64,000 nucleotides of DNA from Chryseobacterium sp. Bi04 (GTDB taxonomy: Bacteria; Bacteroidota; Bacteroidia; Flavobacteriales; Weeksellaceae). Made by a program: the position numbers and the translations under genes. Within the stretch, counting starts at the first letter, position 1, and every line of letters begins with the position of its first letter. The notes under the pieces are model-generated. The model did no database searches and was not told the origin of the DNA. It saw only the letters and a program-made list of their open reading frames with translations. Positions 6,721 to 14,893 of this stretch are shown here, piece by piece. The stretch spans positions 326,774 through 390,773 of the forward strand of contig NZ_CAKKLP010000003.1 in assembly GCF_918698085.1 (NCBI RefSeq). Direction: 5' to 3'.

Positions 6721-7803
6721 ATGAACCTAAAAGATTTAAAAAGCGAGTGGATCAGTGGGCTTACACAGCCTCTAATGATTGCAGGACCGTGTAGCGCAGA
6801 AAGTGAAGCTCAAATGCTTGAAACGGCTAAAAGAATTAAAGAATCAAATGCTCAGGTATCTGTTTTCCGTGCAGGAATCTGGAAGCCCCGTACCAAACCC
6901 AATGGTTTTGAAGGGGTAGGAGTAATTGGTTTAAACTGGCTAAAAAAAGTAAAAGAAGAATACGGTTTTAAAACTGCTACGGAAGTTGCGAATGCACATC
7001 ACGTGTTTGCCGCTTTAGAAGCAGATGTAGATGTTCTTTGGATTGGGGCACGCTCTACAGTAAACCCTTTTACCGTGCAGGAAATTGCGATGGCCTTAAG
7101 AGGTACAGACAAACCTGTATTCGTTAAAAATCCGGTGAATCCTGATTTAGCTTTATGGATTGGCGCTTTAGAAAGACTTTTAGGCCAGGATATTAAAAAT
7201 CTTGGAGTCATTCACAGAGGATTTTCCACATACCAGAAAACAAAATACAGAAATAACCCGAATTGGCAGATTGCTTTGGATTTCAAAAGTCAGTTCCCGG
7301 ATATTCCAATGCTGATTGACCCTTCCCATATCTGTGGAAACAGAACAGGATTAGCTGATATCACCCAGGAAGCGCTTAACGTAGGATACCAGGGAGCTAT
7401 CATTGAGAGCCACTGTAATCCTGATGAAGCATGGAGTGATGCAGCGCAACAGATTACCCCTGAAGTATTGGCAGAGCTTATCGGAAACTTAAAAGTAAGG
7501 AGCTCAAATCTGGCAGGATTTGAAGGTGAAATGGGAAGACACAGAACTTTAATTTCTGATCTTGACTTCCAGTTAATAGAACTTCTTTCTCAAAGAATGA
7601 AAATCTCAGAAAAAATCGGAAAACTTAAAAAGGAAAATGATATTGCAATCTTCCAGCCTGAGCGTTGGAAAGTAATTACTGAATACGCCAATCAAAAAGC
7701 TAAAGAAACAGGAATGTCTAATGAATTTATTGAAAAGGTATTCAAGGCCATTCATGAAGAATCTATTGAGGTACAGAATAATATCATGATCGATAGAGCC
7801 TAA
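6721..7803 (+). CDS. Bifunctional DAHP synthase / chorismate mutase (type II)
   Basis: A 360-residue fusion. Residues about 1-255 are a DAHP synthase of the KDO8P-synthase-like type, joining phosphoenolpyruvate and erythrose 4-phosphate. Motifs seen are AGPCSAES at 21-28, the GIWKPRTKPN segment near 52-61 and IDPSHICGNR near 200-209. Residues about 260-355 are a helical chorismate mutase domain of the AroQ class (GRHRTLISDLDFQLIELLSQ and KISEKIGKLKKEN), making prephenate on the way to Phe and Tyr. The fusion puts the pathway entry and the Phe/Tyr branch in one protein, a natural target for feedback. It is preceded by an aromatic leader peptide, which suggests control by Phe/Tyr supply. Confidence 0.93.
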   Translation: MNLKDLKSEWISGLTQPLMIAGPCSAESEAQMLETAKRIKESNAQVSVFRAGIWKPRTKPNGFEGVGVIGLNWLKKVKEEYGFKTATEVANAHHVFAALEADVDVLWIGARSTVNPFTVQEIAMALRGTDKPVFVKNPVNPDLALWIGALERLLGQDIKNLGVIHRGFSTYQKTKYRNNPNWQIALDFKSQFPDIPMLIDPSHICGNRTGLADITQEALNVGYQGAIIESHCNPDEAWSDAAQQITPEVLAELIGNLKVRSSNLAGFEGEMGRHRTLISDLDFQLIELLSQRMKISEKIGKLKKENDIAIFQPERWKVITEYANQKAKETGMSNEFIEKVFKAIHEESIEVQNNIMIDRA

Positions 7804-7883
7804 CATGACAAGGCTTAAGATGGAGTAATTTGAGCTGAAAAGTTCATAAACTCTGTGAAATAAGTTCTGACGATCATAAATAA

Positions 7884-7950
7884 AGGGCTTAGAGCTTAGG
7901 GATAGCTGTAGAAACATTTGTTTTAAATTATTTCCTAAACTCTAAGCCCT
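7884..7950. repeat. Long imperfect inverted repeat before rsgA
   Basis: AGGGCTTAGAGCTTAGG (7884-7900) and CCTAAACTCTAAGCCCT (7934-7950) are complementary at 16 of 17 positions around a 33-base loop. It lies between the DAHP synthase stop and the rsgA promoter. It could be a large terminator or a dispersed repeat; there is no clear U-tract. Confidence 0.6.
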
Positions 7951-7971
7951 AATTTCTATCTCTTAATTTCT

Positions 7972-7979
7972 TATATTTG
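7972..7979 (+). promoter_or_regulatory. -7 box of rsgA
   Basis: TATATTTG fits TAnnTTTG and ends 15 bases before the ATG at 7995. The TTG at 7977, which could be mistaken for a start codon, lies inside this box. No clear -33 element is seen. Confidence 0.5.
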
Positions 7980-7994
7980 CATCTAGCATTATCT

Positions 7995-8921
7995 ATGAAA
8001 GGAAAAATCATTAAATCTACAGGAAGTTGGTACCAGGTTTTGGAACTGGAAACAAATAAAATTTTCGAGGCCAGAATCCGGGGAAAGTTTAAATTAATAA
8101 AAACTAGGCTTACCAATCCGCTTGCAGTAGGAGATTTTGTTGAATTTCAGTTAGAGCAGGATGATATCGCGTGGATTACCAAAATAGAACCCCGCAGAAA
8201 TTACCTGATCAGGAAATCAGTAAACCTTTCAAAAGAGGCTCATATCATCGCTTCCAATATTGATATGGCGTGTTTTATTTTTACCTTGAAACACCCTGAA
8301 ACATCACTTGGTTTCTTGGATCGTTTTTTAGCATGCTGTGAAGCTTATAATATTACCCCTTTACTTTTATTCAATAAGATTGATGTCCTGCATGAAGAGG
8401 AAATTGAAATTGTAAAAGATATTGAATTTCTTTATCAGGAAATAGGGTATGATACATTAGAAATCTCTTCTTATTCCCGTTTGAACCTGGATCAGCTTCA
8501 GGAGCTCCTTAAAGATAAGACCTCAGTATTCTTCGGCCATTCAGGATGCGGAAAATCTACTTTGGTAAATGCACTGCAGCCCGGGCTTAATTTGAAAACT
8601 TCCGAAATTTCCGATACTCACCTCAAAGGAAAACATACGACAACCTTCGCCCAGATGCATTTTTGGGATTTTGGAGGTAATGTAATTGATACACCCGGTG
8701 TTCGTGAGTTTGCCATGATTGATATCGAAAAAGATGAAGTACAGCATTATTTTCCTGAAATCTTTAAGAAAAGAGAAGAATGTAAATTCCATAACTGCCT
8801 TCATATCAATGAGCCCAAATGTGCAGTTCTGGATGCTTTGGAGACTGGAGAAATTCAACACTCCCGTTATTCTACCTACATTAAGCTTATGGATGAGGCA
8901 GAAGAAGCTTCTCAAAAATAA
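7995..8921 (+). CDS. rsgA: Ribosome small-subunit-dependent GTPase A
   Basis: A 308-residue circularly permuted GTPase that helps mature and check the 30S subunit. An N-terminal OB-fold (about 1-70) is followed by the permuted G domain. G4 NKID is at 127-130, the P-loop GHSGCGKST at 181-189 and G3 DTPG at 232-235. A C-terminal zinc site (Cys263, Cys268, His270, Cys276; CX4CXHX5C) closes the protein. The order G4-G1-G3 is diagnostic for RsgA. I chose ATG 7995 because the longer frame starts at a TTG inside the promoter box and adds six residues the family lacks. Confidence 0.95.
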   Translation: MKGKIIKSTGSWYQVLELETNKIFEARIRGKFKLIKTRLTNPLAVGDFVEFQLEQDDIAWITKIEPRRNYLIRKSVNLSKEAHIIASNIDMACFIFTLKHPETSLGFLDRFLACCEAYNITPLLLFNKIDVLHEEEIEIVKDIEFLYQEIGYDTLEISSYSRLNLDQLQELLKDKTSVFFGHSGCGKSTLVNALQPGLNLKTSEISDTHLKGKHTTTFAQMHFWDFGGNVIDTPGVREFAMIDIEKDEVQHYFPEIFKKREECKFHNCLHINEPKCAVLDALETGEIQHSRYSTYIKLMDEAEEASQK

Positions 8922-8981
8922 TCACCTGGTTTCATCTTTACAATACTATCGGATCTATATAAATTGACTCGCAAATAGTTT

Positions 8982-9137
8982 ATGAACATAGAAAAAACAG
9001 TTCAGGGGGATCACATTAAAAAATATCTTATAGTATCGGGTGTCTTATTTTTGATTAAAATTTTTTCCGAAAAAGATAATCCGGCCGATTTTTTCCGTCC
9101 TGGAAATAAATACTTTTACAATAACTCCACTTTTTGA
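8982..9137 (+). CDS. Possible small protein, 51 aa, unrecognised
   Basis: An ORF in the rsgA-ndk gap: ATG 8982-8984, TGA 9135-9137. It contains a short hydrophobic stretch (YLIVSGVLFLIKIF, residues 15-28) and then a charged part with NPADFFRPGNKYF. I do not recognise it. The next 40 bases hold a promoter-like box and an inverted repeat. It may be chance, as nothing but its length and composition supports it. Confidence 0.25.
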   Translation: MNIEKTVQGDHIKKYLIVSGVLFLIKIFSEKDNPADFFRPGNKYFYNNSTF

Positions 9138-9323
9138 CATTCAAAATGTCCGGCGTAATGTCATATTTTTGAAATATTTGTGCCACCAAAATGAGTCATT
9201 TAAAAAAAAATAAAAAAAAATCATTATTTCATTGATTGAAATAGAAGCAATAACGTATTAATATGATTTTATATGGTTTTTAATTTTATCAAATTAGCAA
9301 TAAAAGTGTTGATTTTTTACAAA

Positions 9324-9348
9324 TAAAAAACCCAGCCGAAGCTGGGTA
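9324..9348 (-). terminator. Orphan terminator-like hairpin upstream of ndk
   Basis: ACCCAGC (9330-9336), loop CGAA, GCTGGGT (9341-9347): a 7-bp stem with a stable tetraloop. The T-run lies on the minus strand (TTTTTTATTT), so it would stop minus-strand transcription, yet there is no minus-strand gene to its right until well past ndk. It may close a small RNA. Confidence 0.5.
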
Positions 9349-9495
9349 AAAACTAATAACCATGAAAACTCAAATTAAACATGAGAATCGCAATAGAATA
9401 AACAATTACTGTGCCAAAGTTTAGTTCACAATTTCTTAATAAAAGTTATTTTTATGTTAAAAAAAAATTAAAATAAAAATCAAAGATATTTTTTG

Positions 9496-9503
9496 TAATT
9501 TTG
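9496..9503 (+). promoter_or_regulatory. -7 box of ndk
   Basis: TAATTTTG matches TAnnTTTG exactly and lies 23 bases before the ndk ATG at 9527. The -33 element is not obvious. Confidence 0.5.
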
Positions 9504-9526
9504 CGGCATTAAAAAAATATACATTT

Positions 9527-9943
9527 ATGTCTAACATTACATTCACTATGATTAAGCCTGATGCAGTTGCTGACGGACATATCGGTGCTATATTAGGTAA
9601 GATTGCAGAAGGAGGTTTTAAAATCAAAGCTTTAAAATTAACTCAGCTTACAGTAGCTGATGCTAAAAAATTCTACGAAGTACATGCTGAAAGGCCATTT
9701 TATGGAGAATTGGTAGAATTCATGAGTTCAGGTCCTATCGTGGCTGCAGTTTTAGAAAAAGACAACGCTGTTGAAGACTTCAGAACATTGATTGGTGCTA
9801 CAAACCCAGCAGAAGCTGCAGAAGGTACAATCAGAAAAATGTTTGCAAGAAGCATTGGTGAAAACGCTGTTCACGGATCAGATTCTGACGAGAACGCTCT
9901 TATCGAAGCTCAATTCCATTTTTCAGGAAGAGAGATTTTCTAA
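9527..9943 (+). CDS. ndk: Nucleoside diphosphate kinase
   Basis: A 138-residue enzyme that transfers the gamma phosphate of ATP to other nucleoside diphosphates. It starts with the family's [10 protein letters not shown]. The phosphohistidine is His116 in NAVHGSDS, and the nucleotide-binding run [14 protein letters not shown] is at 69-82. Length is normal. It has its own promoter and a strong terminator, so it is a single-gene unit convergent with the fucosidase gene. Confidence 0.97.
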   Translation: MSNITFTMIKPDAVADGHIGAILGKIAEGGFKIKALKLTQLTVADAKKFYEVHAERPFYGELVEFMSSGPIVAAVLEKDNAVEDFRTLIGATNPAEAAEGTIRKMFARSIGENAVHGSDSDENALIEAQFHFSGREIF

Positions 9944-9961
9944 GAAACTACCTTACAAAAT

Positions 9962-10000
9962 AAAAAATCCGGAGAATTTTTTCTCCGGATTTTGTTTTTT
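9962..10000. terminator. Bidirectional terminator between ndk and the GH29 gene
   Basis: AAATCCGGAGAA (9965-9976), TTTT, TTCTCCGGATTT (9981-9992): a perfect 12-bp stem. A-rich bases before and T-rich bases after suit both converging genes. Confidence 0.9.
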
Positions 10001-10029
10001 TAATCTATTCCAATTTTTTGAAATTAAGG

Positions 10030-11877
10030 TTAAAGATTATTTTCAATTGCTCCAATCTTTTCTCTGTAGAGCTCAATAGGTTTGTCAAGTAAAACCGCAA
10101 TGACGGTCATGTTTTTATCAAGCCTTTCCTTTGGAATATCAATATATACAATACCTGGTCTGTCACTCCAGTAAAGCTTGTTGTAAATACTGTGATCAAG
10201 TAAAGTGCCTTCTCCAACAATTCTGATTCTGGCAATGTTGTTTTTTATTCCTTTTAAAGCAATAGGGCCGGTTGGCTTACCTTCTACAAAAAGATAAAGG
10301 GTCTGTTTATCTTTAGACAGGATGCTCATGCCCGGATAATGACCTTCCGGCAATCCTTTTTCAGTGTCGAAAAGAGCTTCTGCATGCTTACTGATCCATT
10401 GAAGTGTTTCAGGGTTTGTATGAGTGTTTTGGCCAAGCTGCATATCAAGCCCGTCGCCGGTCAGTCCGGAATTGGTGAACAGATGATCACCATCATGAAG
10501 AGCATCAGTGATATCATAAATAGCCGACTGAGTGTCTTTTTGGTCAATAAGTTGGGAGAGCGGTTGCTTTTCTTTCTTAAAGTCTTTAAGAAATACAGGA
10601 GGATTATCAAAAACGAGTTCTACAACGCTAATGTCTTTATCAAATTTCATATTTGAAAAGTGAAGGCTTACTGTGTTTTTGTCATCATAGCTCATTTCCA
10701 CTACAGCCTTACTATCTCCTATAATTTTTGCAGAAGCGGGCTTTGTTGCCAAACCATAAATCTTAGTCATGTTTTTATCTTCTTCCAGATAGAGGAATAA
10801 AGACTTTTTAGAAGCAGACAGAGAAGACTTTCCTTTATAATTTTCAAAAGGAATTCCCCGTTGGGTTTCGTAAATGGCCTTTTTATTTTTAGAAACCCAT
10901 CTTCCAAGATTTTTTAAGATTTCCACCTGTTTCTCAGGGATTGTTCCATCAGCTTTAGGGCCCATGTCAAGCAATAGATTACCTCCCATGCTGATGACGT
11001 CTGCCAGGCTACGGACAATCATATTGGGGGTTTTGTAGTTATTGTCATAAGGCTGATATCCCCAGGAATCATTCATCGTATAACAGAGTTCCCAATAAGG
11101 ATTTTGTGGAGCAATAACAGGAATTCCCTGTTCCGGAGTGTCATAATCGCCATGATTATTAAGCCTTGAATTGATGATGATATCCGGATTGTACTGTTTC
11201 AGAATCCCGAGTGTCTGGGGAGCTTTCCATTCTTCAGAGGTATGCTCCCAATCTCCGTCAAACCATAAAAGATCAGGTTTATATTGTGAAGAAAGCTCAG
11301 TAAGCTGGGTCTGATAATACTTGGTGAAGTTCTGCCAGCGCTTAGGATCATTTTTTATATCATATCGTTTTTTAATCCGGGTATTGACGTCATAATACGG
11401 ATGGCTCCAGTCCGGAAGTGAAAAATAAAGACCTGTTTTTAATCCTGAATTTTTAAGACTGGCCACGAAAGGGCTCAAAACATCTTTTTGGGCTGAAGAA
11501 TTACCGGGAATAGTGATCGCTTTTTCAGCCTTAGAATTCCAAAGTGCTATTCCATCGTGATGCTTTGTCGTAATCACGGCATATTTTGCCCCCGATTCTT
11601 TGATAAGCTCAGCCCATTGTTCCGGCTGGTATTTTGAAGCTGAAAACCCATCCAGCTGCTTCATATAATTCTCATAATTGATGTAATTATTGAAGAATGA
11701 CCATGATTCAGAAATTCCGTTAACCGAATAAACTCCCCAGTGAATGAAAACACCCAGTTTAGCATTCTTGAACCATTCCATTTTCTTATTGTTGTCAACG
11801 GACTGTATTTGTGCATTGATGCTGTGTGCTGATACTGCCAATCCAAGGAAAACAGCTTTTATAAGCGTGTTTCTCAT
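10030..11877 (-). CDS. Alpha-L-fucosidase, glycoside hydrolase family 29
   Basis: A 615-residue exported enzyme (signal peptide to about residue 22, VSAHSINAQ) that removes alpha-linked L-fucose from glycans. The GH29 barrel begins WFKNAKLGVFIHWG at 35-48, has HHDG at 106-109 and the catalytic nucleophile Asp207 in LLWFDGDW. The C-terminal 200 residues form beta-sandwich modules. The acid/base residue of this family is poorly conserved and I did not place it. The gene stands alone; no other fucose genes are near. The next gene upstream is divergent by 179 bases. Confidence 0.92.
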   Translation of the reverse strand: MRNTLIKAVFLGLAVSAHSINAQIQSVDNNKKMEWFKNAKLGVFIHWGVYSVNGISESWSFFNNYINYENYMKQLDGFSASKYQPEQWAELIKESGAKYAVITTKHHDGIALWNSKAEKAITIPGNSSAQKDVLSPFVASLKNSGLKTGLYFSLPDWSHPYYDVNTRIKKRYDIKNDPKRWQNFTKYYQTQLTELSSQYKPDLLWFDGDWEHTSEEWKAPQTLGILKQYNPDIIINSRLNNHGDYDTPEQGIPVIAPQNPYWELCYTMNDSWGYQPYDNNYKTPNMIVRSLADVISMGGNLLLDMGPKADGTIPEKQVEILKNLGRWVSKNKKAIYETQRGIPFENYKGKSSLSASKKSLFLYLEEDKNMTKIYGLATKPASAKIIGDSKAVVEMSYDDKNTVSLHFSNMKFDKDISVVELVFDNPPVFLKDFKKEKQPLSQLIDQKDTQSAIYDITDALHDGDHLFTNSGLTGDGLDMQLGQNTHTNPETLQWISKHAEALFDTEKGLPEGHYPGMSILSKDKQTLYLFVEGKPTGPIALKGIKNNIARIRIVGEGTLLDHSIYNKLYWSDRPGIVYIDIPKERLDKNMTVIAVLLDKPIELYREKIGAIENNL

Positions 11878-12056
11878 TTTTTATTTTTAATGATAAATAT
11901 AAATAAAGAATATCTATTTCTCAAATATTCATTTCAAATATTCGTTTAATAGAAGAGATGCTGTCTGAAAAAAATAAAATATTCAATGATAAATTGTTGT
12001 ATTTTTAAAGCAAAATAAATGGAACACTTATTGTAAACTTCCTTAAAAAGAAAAAA

Positions 12057-12278
12057 ATGAAAATTCCAACCCTATTAATGGCTAGTTTATTAGCAGTAGG
12101 AGTTTCGGCACAGACAACGAAGTCTGTTACGAACACTAAAAAGCCTGTAAAGAAAGTTAAAAAAGCAGTAATTAAAGAAACTCCGGAAAAGCCAAAGCCG
12201 GGAACACCTAAAGTTATTGCGAAGAAAGATACTGTGGTTCGTTTACCTCATGGTTGTCCTGCCTGTGGAATGGGATAG
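12057..12278 (+). CDS. Putative RiPP precursor peptide with signal peptide and CPAC end
   Basis: A 73-residue peptide: signal peptide at about 1-18 (MKIPTLLMASLLAVGVSA), a Lys/Pro/Thr-rich middle (20-62), and a C-terminal tail LPHGCPACGMG with Cys67 and Cys70. It lies 3 bases before an MNIO (DUF692) gene, an enzyme class that modifies Cys and Asp residues of ribosomal peptides. This gene order and a Cys-bearing C-terminal core match MNIO precursor peptides. A signal peptide acting as leader is known from the bufferins. From memory, the chryseobasin precursor ChrA of Chryseobacterium sp. JM1 has a similar ending; I could not check this. The product may be a secreted, modified, possibly copper-binding peptide. 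Confidence 0.7.
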   Translation: MKIPTLLMASLLAVGVSAQTTKSVTNTKKPVKKVKKAVIKETPEKPKPGTPKVIAKKDTVVRLPHGCPACGMG

Positions 12279-12281
12279 GAT

Positions 12282-13376
12282 ATGGAAAAACCACTATTAG
12301 GATTATCAATGATGGCAGAGGCAGATTTTGTTTCTGCTATTTTACCTTTGCTACAGAACAATGCTGTAGATGTGATTGAGTGGTCATTTGATACCTTCTT
12401 TGAAGCTGAGGAGCCGTCATGGCTTAAAGATCTTTTAGACTTTTACGCCGGAAATGACCGTTTGCTTGGGCATGGCGTTTATTACTCCTTATTCGATGCA
12501 AGGTGGACGGAGCGACAGGAAATGTGGCTTCAAAAACTGAAGCAGGAAGTTCAAAAGAGAAATTATAATCATATTACAGAGCATTTCGGTTTTATGAACA
12601 CCGAAAATTATCATCAGGGTGTACCATTGCCCCTTTCTTTGCATCCGAAAACACTTGAGATTGGAAAAGACAGGCTTTACAGACTGCAGGACGCTGTAGA
12701 TATTCCTATTGGAGTAGAAAATCTGGCATTTTCTTTTTCCGTTAACGATGTCAGAGAGCAGGGTGTTTTTCTTGATAAGTTAATAGATGATATTGATGGT
12801 TTTTTAATCCTTGATCTTCATAATATATATTGTCAGTCTTGCAACTTTGAAGTGAGTATGCAGGATATTGTGGGTTTGTATCCTTTGGAGAAAGTCAAAG
12901 AGATTCATCTTTCAGGGGGAAGCTGGCAGGATAGTGTTTATGGAAAAAAAATGATCCGCAGAGATACACATGATGATGTAATTCCGGAAGAGATCTTTGC
13001 GGTGCTTCCTTCAGTGCTGTCACAATGTCATAACCTGGAATATATTATCATTGAAAGACTTGGACATACCATTCATACAGAAGAGGAGAAGCAGTGTTTT
13101 TTTAATGATTTTATGAGGGTTAAAAAAATTCTTAATGATTCTGGTGGAATGAAGAGGAAAAACGAAAAGTGGGTAAAAAGAGAGAGACTCCTTTCAGAAC
13201 CTGTGGAAAATTCCATTTTATACGAGGAACAGATCCGGCTTACAAAGCTGTTATTTGATCATGCTGATCCTACGTTGATTAAAAATCAGAATTTTCATTA
13301 TTTTAAAACGAAAAACTGGGACCTTGAAATGATTCTGACTACCCAGAACATTATTAAAAAATGGAATCCCTATTAA
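12282..13376 (+). CDS. Multinuclear non-heme iron oxidase (MNIO, DUF692), peptide-modifying
   Basis: A 364-residue cytoplasmic protein with the TIM-barrel fold of MNIOs (MbnB, TglH, ChrH). The metal-binding pattern is visible: His64 (GHGVYYS), Glu100-His101 (ITEHFGF), Glu146-Asn147 (GVENLAF), Asp178/His180/Asn181 (LDLHNIY), His209 (IHLSGG), Asp228/His230 (DTHDD) and Glu258 (IIER). Family members use two or three iron atoms to oxidise Cys or Asp side chains in RiPP precursors. Residues about 291-364 are an extra C-terminal tail rich in Lys, Glu and aromatic residues. No separate partner gene (MbnC or ChrI type) is seen, so the tail may do this job; that is a guess. The gene follows its probable substrate gene by 3 bases. 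Confidence 0.85.
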   Translation: MEKPLLGLSMMAEADFVSAILPLLQNNAVDVIEWSFDTFFEAEEPSWLKDLLDFYAGNDRLLGHGVYYSLFDARWTERQEMWLQKLKQEVQKRNYNHITEHFGFMNTENYHQGVPLPLSLHPKTLEIGKDRLYRLQDAVDIPIGVENLAFSFSVNDVREQGVFLDKLIDDIDGFLILDLHNIYCQSCNFEVSMQDIVGLYPLEKVKEIHLSGGSWQDSVYGKKMIRRDTHDDVIPEEIFAVLPSVLSQCHNLEYIIIERLGHTIHTEEEKQCFFNDFMRVKKILNDSGGMKRKNEKWVKRERLLSEPVENSILYEEQIRLTKLLFDHADPTLIKNQNFHYFKTKNWDLEMILTTQNIIKKWNPY

Positions 13377-13409
13377 AATATACCGACTAGTAACCACAAA
13401 TCAAAATAT

Positions 13410-13901
13410 ATGAAAATGGCAACCCTATTATTAATTGTTACTGCTGTGCTTACGGCTTTAATTGCCGGACTTTTCTACGCCTATTCCTGTTCTGTAGTAT
13501 TGGGACTGGGGAAATTATCTGATGGAGAATATCTGAAAGCAATGCAGAATATCAATCGGGAAATTCTTAATCCTGTATTTTTTATGAGCTTTATGGGAAC
13601 AGCGGTTCTTCTTCCTGTATCTGCATTTGTATTTCGTGGGCAGCAGCCTGCTTTTATTTTCCTTTTGCTGGCAACATTAGCTTATCTGATAGGTGTTTTT
13701 GGCGTTACAGTAGCAGGAAATGTTCCGATGAATGATATGCTTGATAAATTTGATATTTCGGGAGCTACCACCGGTGCCATTAAGCAAATGCGGGAAAGTT
13801 TTGAGAACAGATGGAATCTCTTAAATAACGTAAGAACTGTTTTCTCGGTAATCAGTATTGCTTTGGTAGTTTGTGCGTGTATTTGGAATAAAGAAGTGTA
13901 A
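13410..13901 (+). CDS. DUF1772 (anthrone oxygenase-like) membrane protein
   Basis: A 163-residue membrane protein with four hydrophobic helices: about 5-25, 55-75, 78-98 and 140-158. The NINREILNPVFFMSFMGTA segment at 47-65 and the later NRWNLLN motif near 130 are typical of DUF1772. It follows the MNIO gene by 33 bases on the same strand and is probably co-transcribed. Its task in the locus is unknown: export, redox chemistry on the peptide, or unrelated. Confidence 0.8.
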   Translation: MKMATLLLIVTAVLTALIAGLFYAYSCSVVLGLGKLSDGEYLKAMQNINREILNPVFFMSFMGTAVLLPVSAFVFRGQQPAFIFLLLATLAYLIGVFGVTVAGNVPMNDMLDKFDISGATTGAIKQMRESFENRWNLLNNVRTVFSVISIALVVCACIWNKEV

Positions 13902-14063
13902 AAAACAATGGGATTAGGTAGAAATGCTTACGTTAAAATTCAGTATTTCTACTGATGAAAGTGTGGATCTTTATTGAGAAATTTGTGTTGTTATCAAGAA
14001 GAAGTAAAGATGAAAACTCAAAATAGCTAATAACCACATCTACTCAAAGTTCCAAAAATGAGG

Positions 14064-14092
14064 AAAGGCAGTCCCTGAGAACTGCCTTTTTC
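14064..14092 (+). terminator. Terminator after the MNIO locus
   Basis: AAAGGCAGT (14064-14072) pairs with ACTGCCTTT (14081-14089), followed by TT. It lies between the converging DUF1772 and rpe genes and can serve both. Confidence 0.8.
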
Positions 14093-14112
14093 TGTATGGT
14101 TAAAAATACAAT

Positions 14113-14763
14113 TTAAATTTTTAAAAGCTCTATGGTTCTTTCCGGGCTTTCCGCAGAGAATACCGCATTTCCGGCTACCAGCACATCAGCTCCTGCTTCA
14201 AAAAGCTTAGAGGCATTATCAAGATTAACGCCACCGTCTATTTCAATAAGTGCTGTAGAGTTATTGCTTAAGATAAGATCTTTTGTTTCTGCAATTTTTT
14301 TATACGTGTTTTCAATGAATTTTTGTCCTCCAAATCCGGGATTTACACTCATTAATAAAACAAGATCTACATCAGCAATAATATCTTCAAGCATTAGAAC
14401 AGGAGTGGAAGGGTTTAAAACAACCCCGGCTTTCGCCCCTTTACTTTGAATATGATGAATCGTTCTGTGAAGGTGTGTACACGCTTCGTAATGTACAGAA
14501 ACCAGATCAGCACCATGATTGATAAATTCATCAACATATTTTTCGGGCTCTACAATCATTAAATGTACATCCACGAATTTTTTAGCATGCTGCTGAACCG
14601 TTTTCATTACCGGAAAACCGAATGAAATATTAGGTACAAATCTACCATCCATGACATCAATATGGAACCAGTCAGCCTGAGAGGCGTTCAGCATTTCAAT
14701 GTCTCTTTGCAGATTCCCAAAGTCTGCAGATAAAAGGGAAGGAGCAATAAGCTTCGTTTTCAT
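14113..14763 (-). CDS. rpe: Ribulose-phosphate 3-epimerase
   Basis: A 216-residue TIM-barrel enzyme of the pentose phosphate pathway that interconverts ribulose 5-phosphate and xylulose 5-phosphate. It begins IAPSLLSADFGNLQRDIEML. The metal-site motifs HIDVMDGRFVPN (33-44) and VDVHLMI (67-73) are present, followed by LMSVNPGFGGQKF near 139 and EIDGGV near 175. Length is normal for the family. It stands alone between an intergenic repeat and a shared terminator. Confidence 0.96.
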   Translation of the reverse strand: MKTKLIAPSLLSADFGNLQRDIEMLNASQADWFHIDVMDGRFVPNISFGFPVMKTVQQHAKKFVDVHLMIVEPEKYVDEFINHGADLVSVHYEACTHLHRTIHHIQSKGAKAGVVLNPSTPVLMLEDIIADVDLVLLMSVNPGFGGQKFIENTYKKIAETKDLILSNNSTALIEIDGGVNLDNASKLFEAGADVLVAGNAVFSAESPERTIELLKI

Positions 14764-14794
14764 TTTTACTTTTTAATTAGATATTTGGAGTCAA

Positions 14795-14891
14795 GAATCA
14801 AGAGTCGAGATATAAATGGTTAAGATGTACGAGAATATCTTTTTTATTCATATTTTGAATGTCTTGAATCTTGTATCTTTCATCTTGATTC
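14795..14891. repeat. Imperfect long inverted repeat between rpe and the M42 gene
   Basis: GAATCAAGAGTCGAGATA (14795-14812) and TATCTTTCATCTTGATTC (14874-14891) pair at about 14 of 18 positions with a 61-base AT-rich spacer. Further TCAAGA/TCTTGA words lie in between. It looks like a degenerate dispersed repeat; the stop of the next gene is just inside the right arm's flank. Confidence 0.45.
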
Positions 14892-14893
14892 TA

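Larger units (their letters stand above)
9138..9526. other. Non-coding gap before ndk with operator-like and promoter-like sites
   Basis: TGACATT (9135-9141) and AATGTCA (9157-9163) form a 7-bp inverted repeat that abuts TATTTTTG (9164-9171), a TAnnTTTG box. No gene starts downstream before ndk, so a small RNA is possible. A short A-rich tract (9199-9220) and an orphan hairpin (9330-9347) follow. A 20-codon ORF at 9362-9424 is too short to call. Confidence 0.35.

Noticed and set aside
7977..7994. TTG start of RsgA six codons upstream
   Set aside because: The TTG is part of the TATATTTG box; ATG 7995 gives the family start.
8719..8967. Plus-strand ORF overlapping the end of rsgA
   Set aside because: It is an out-of-frame shadow; its sequence mirrors rsgA coding DNA.
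9792..10079. Plus-strand ORF over ndk and its terminator
   Set aside because: It runs through a strong terminator and is out of frame with ndk.
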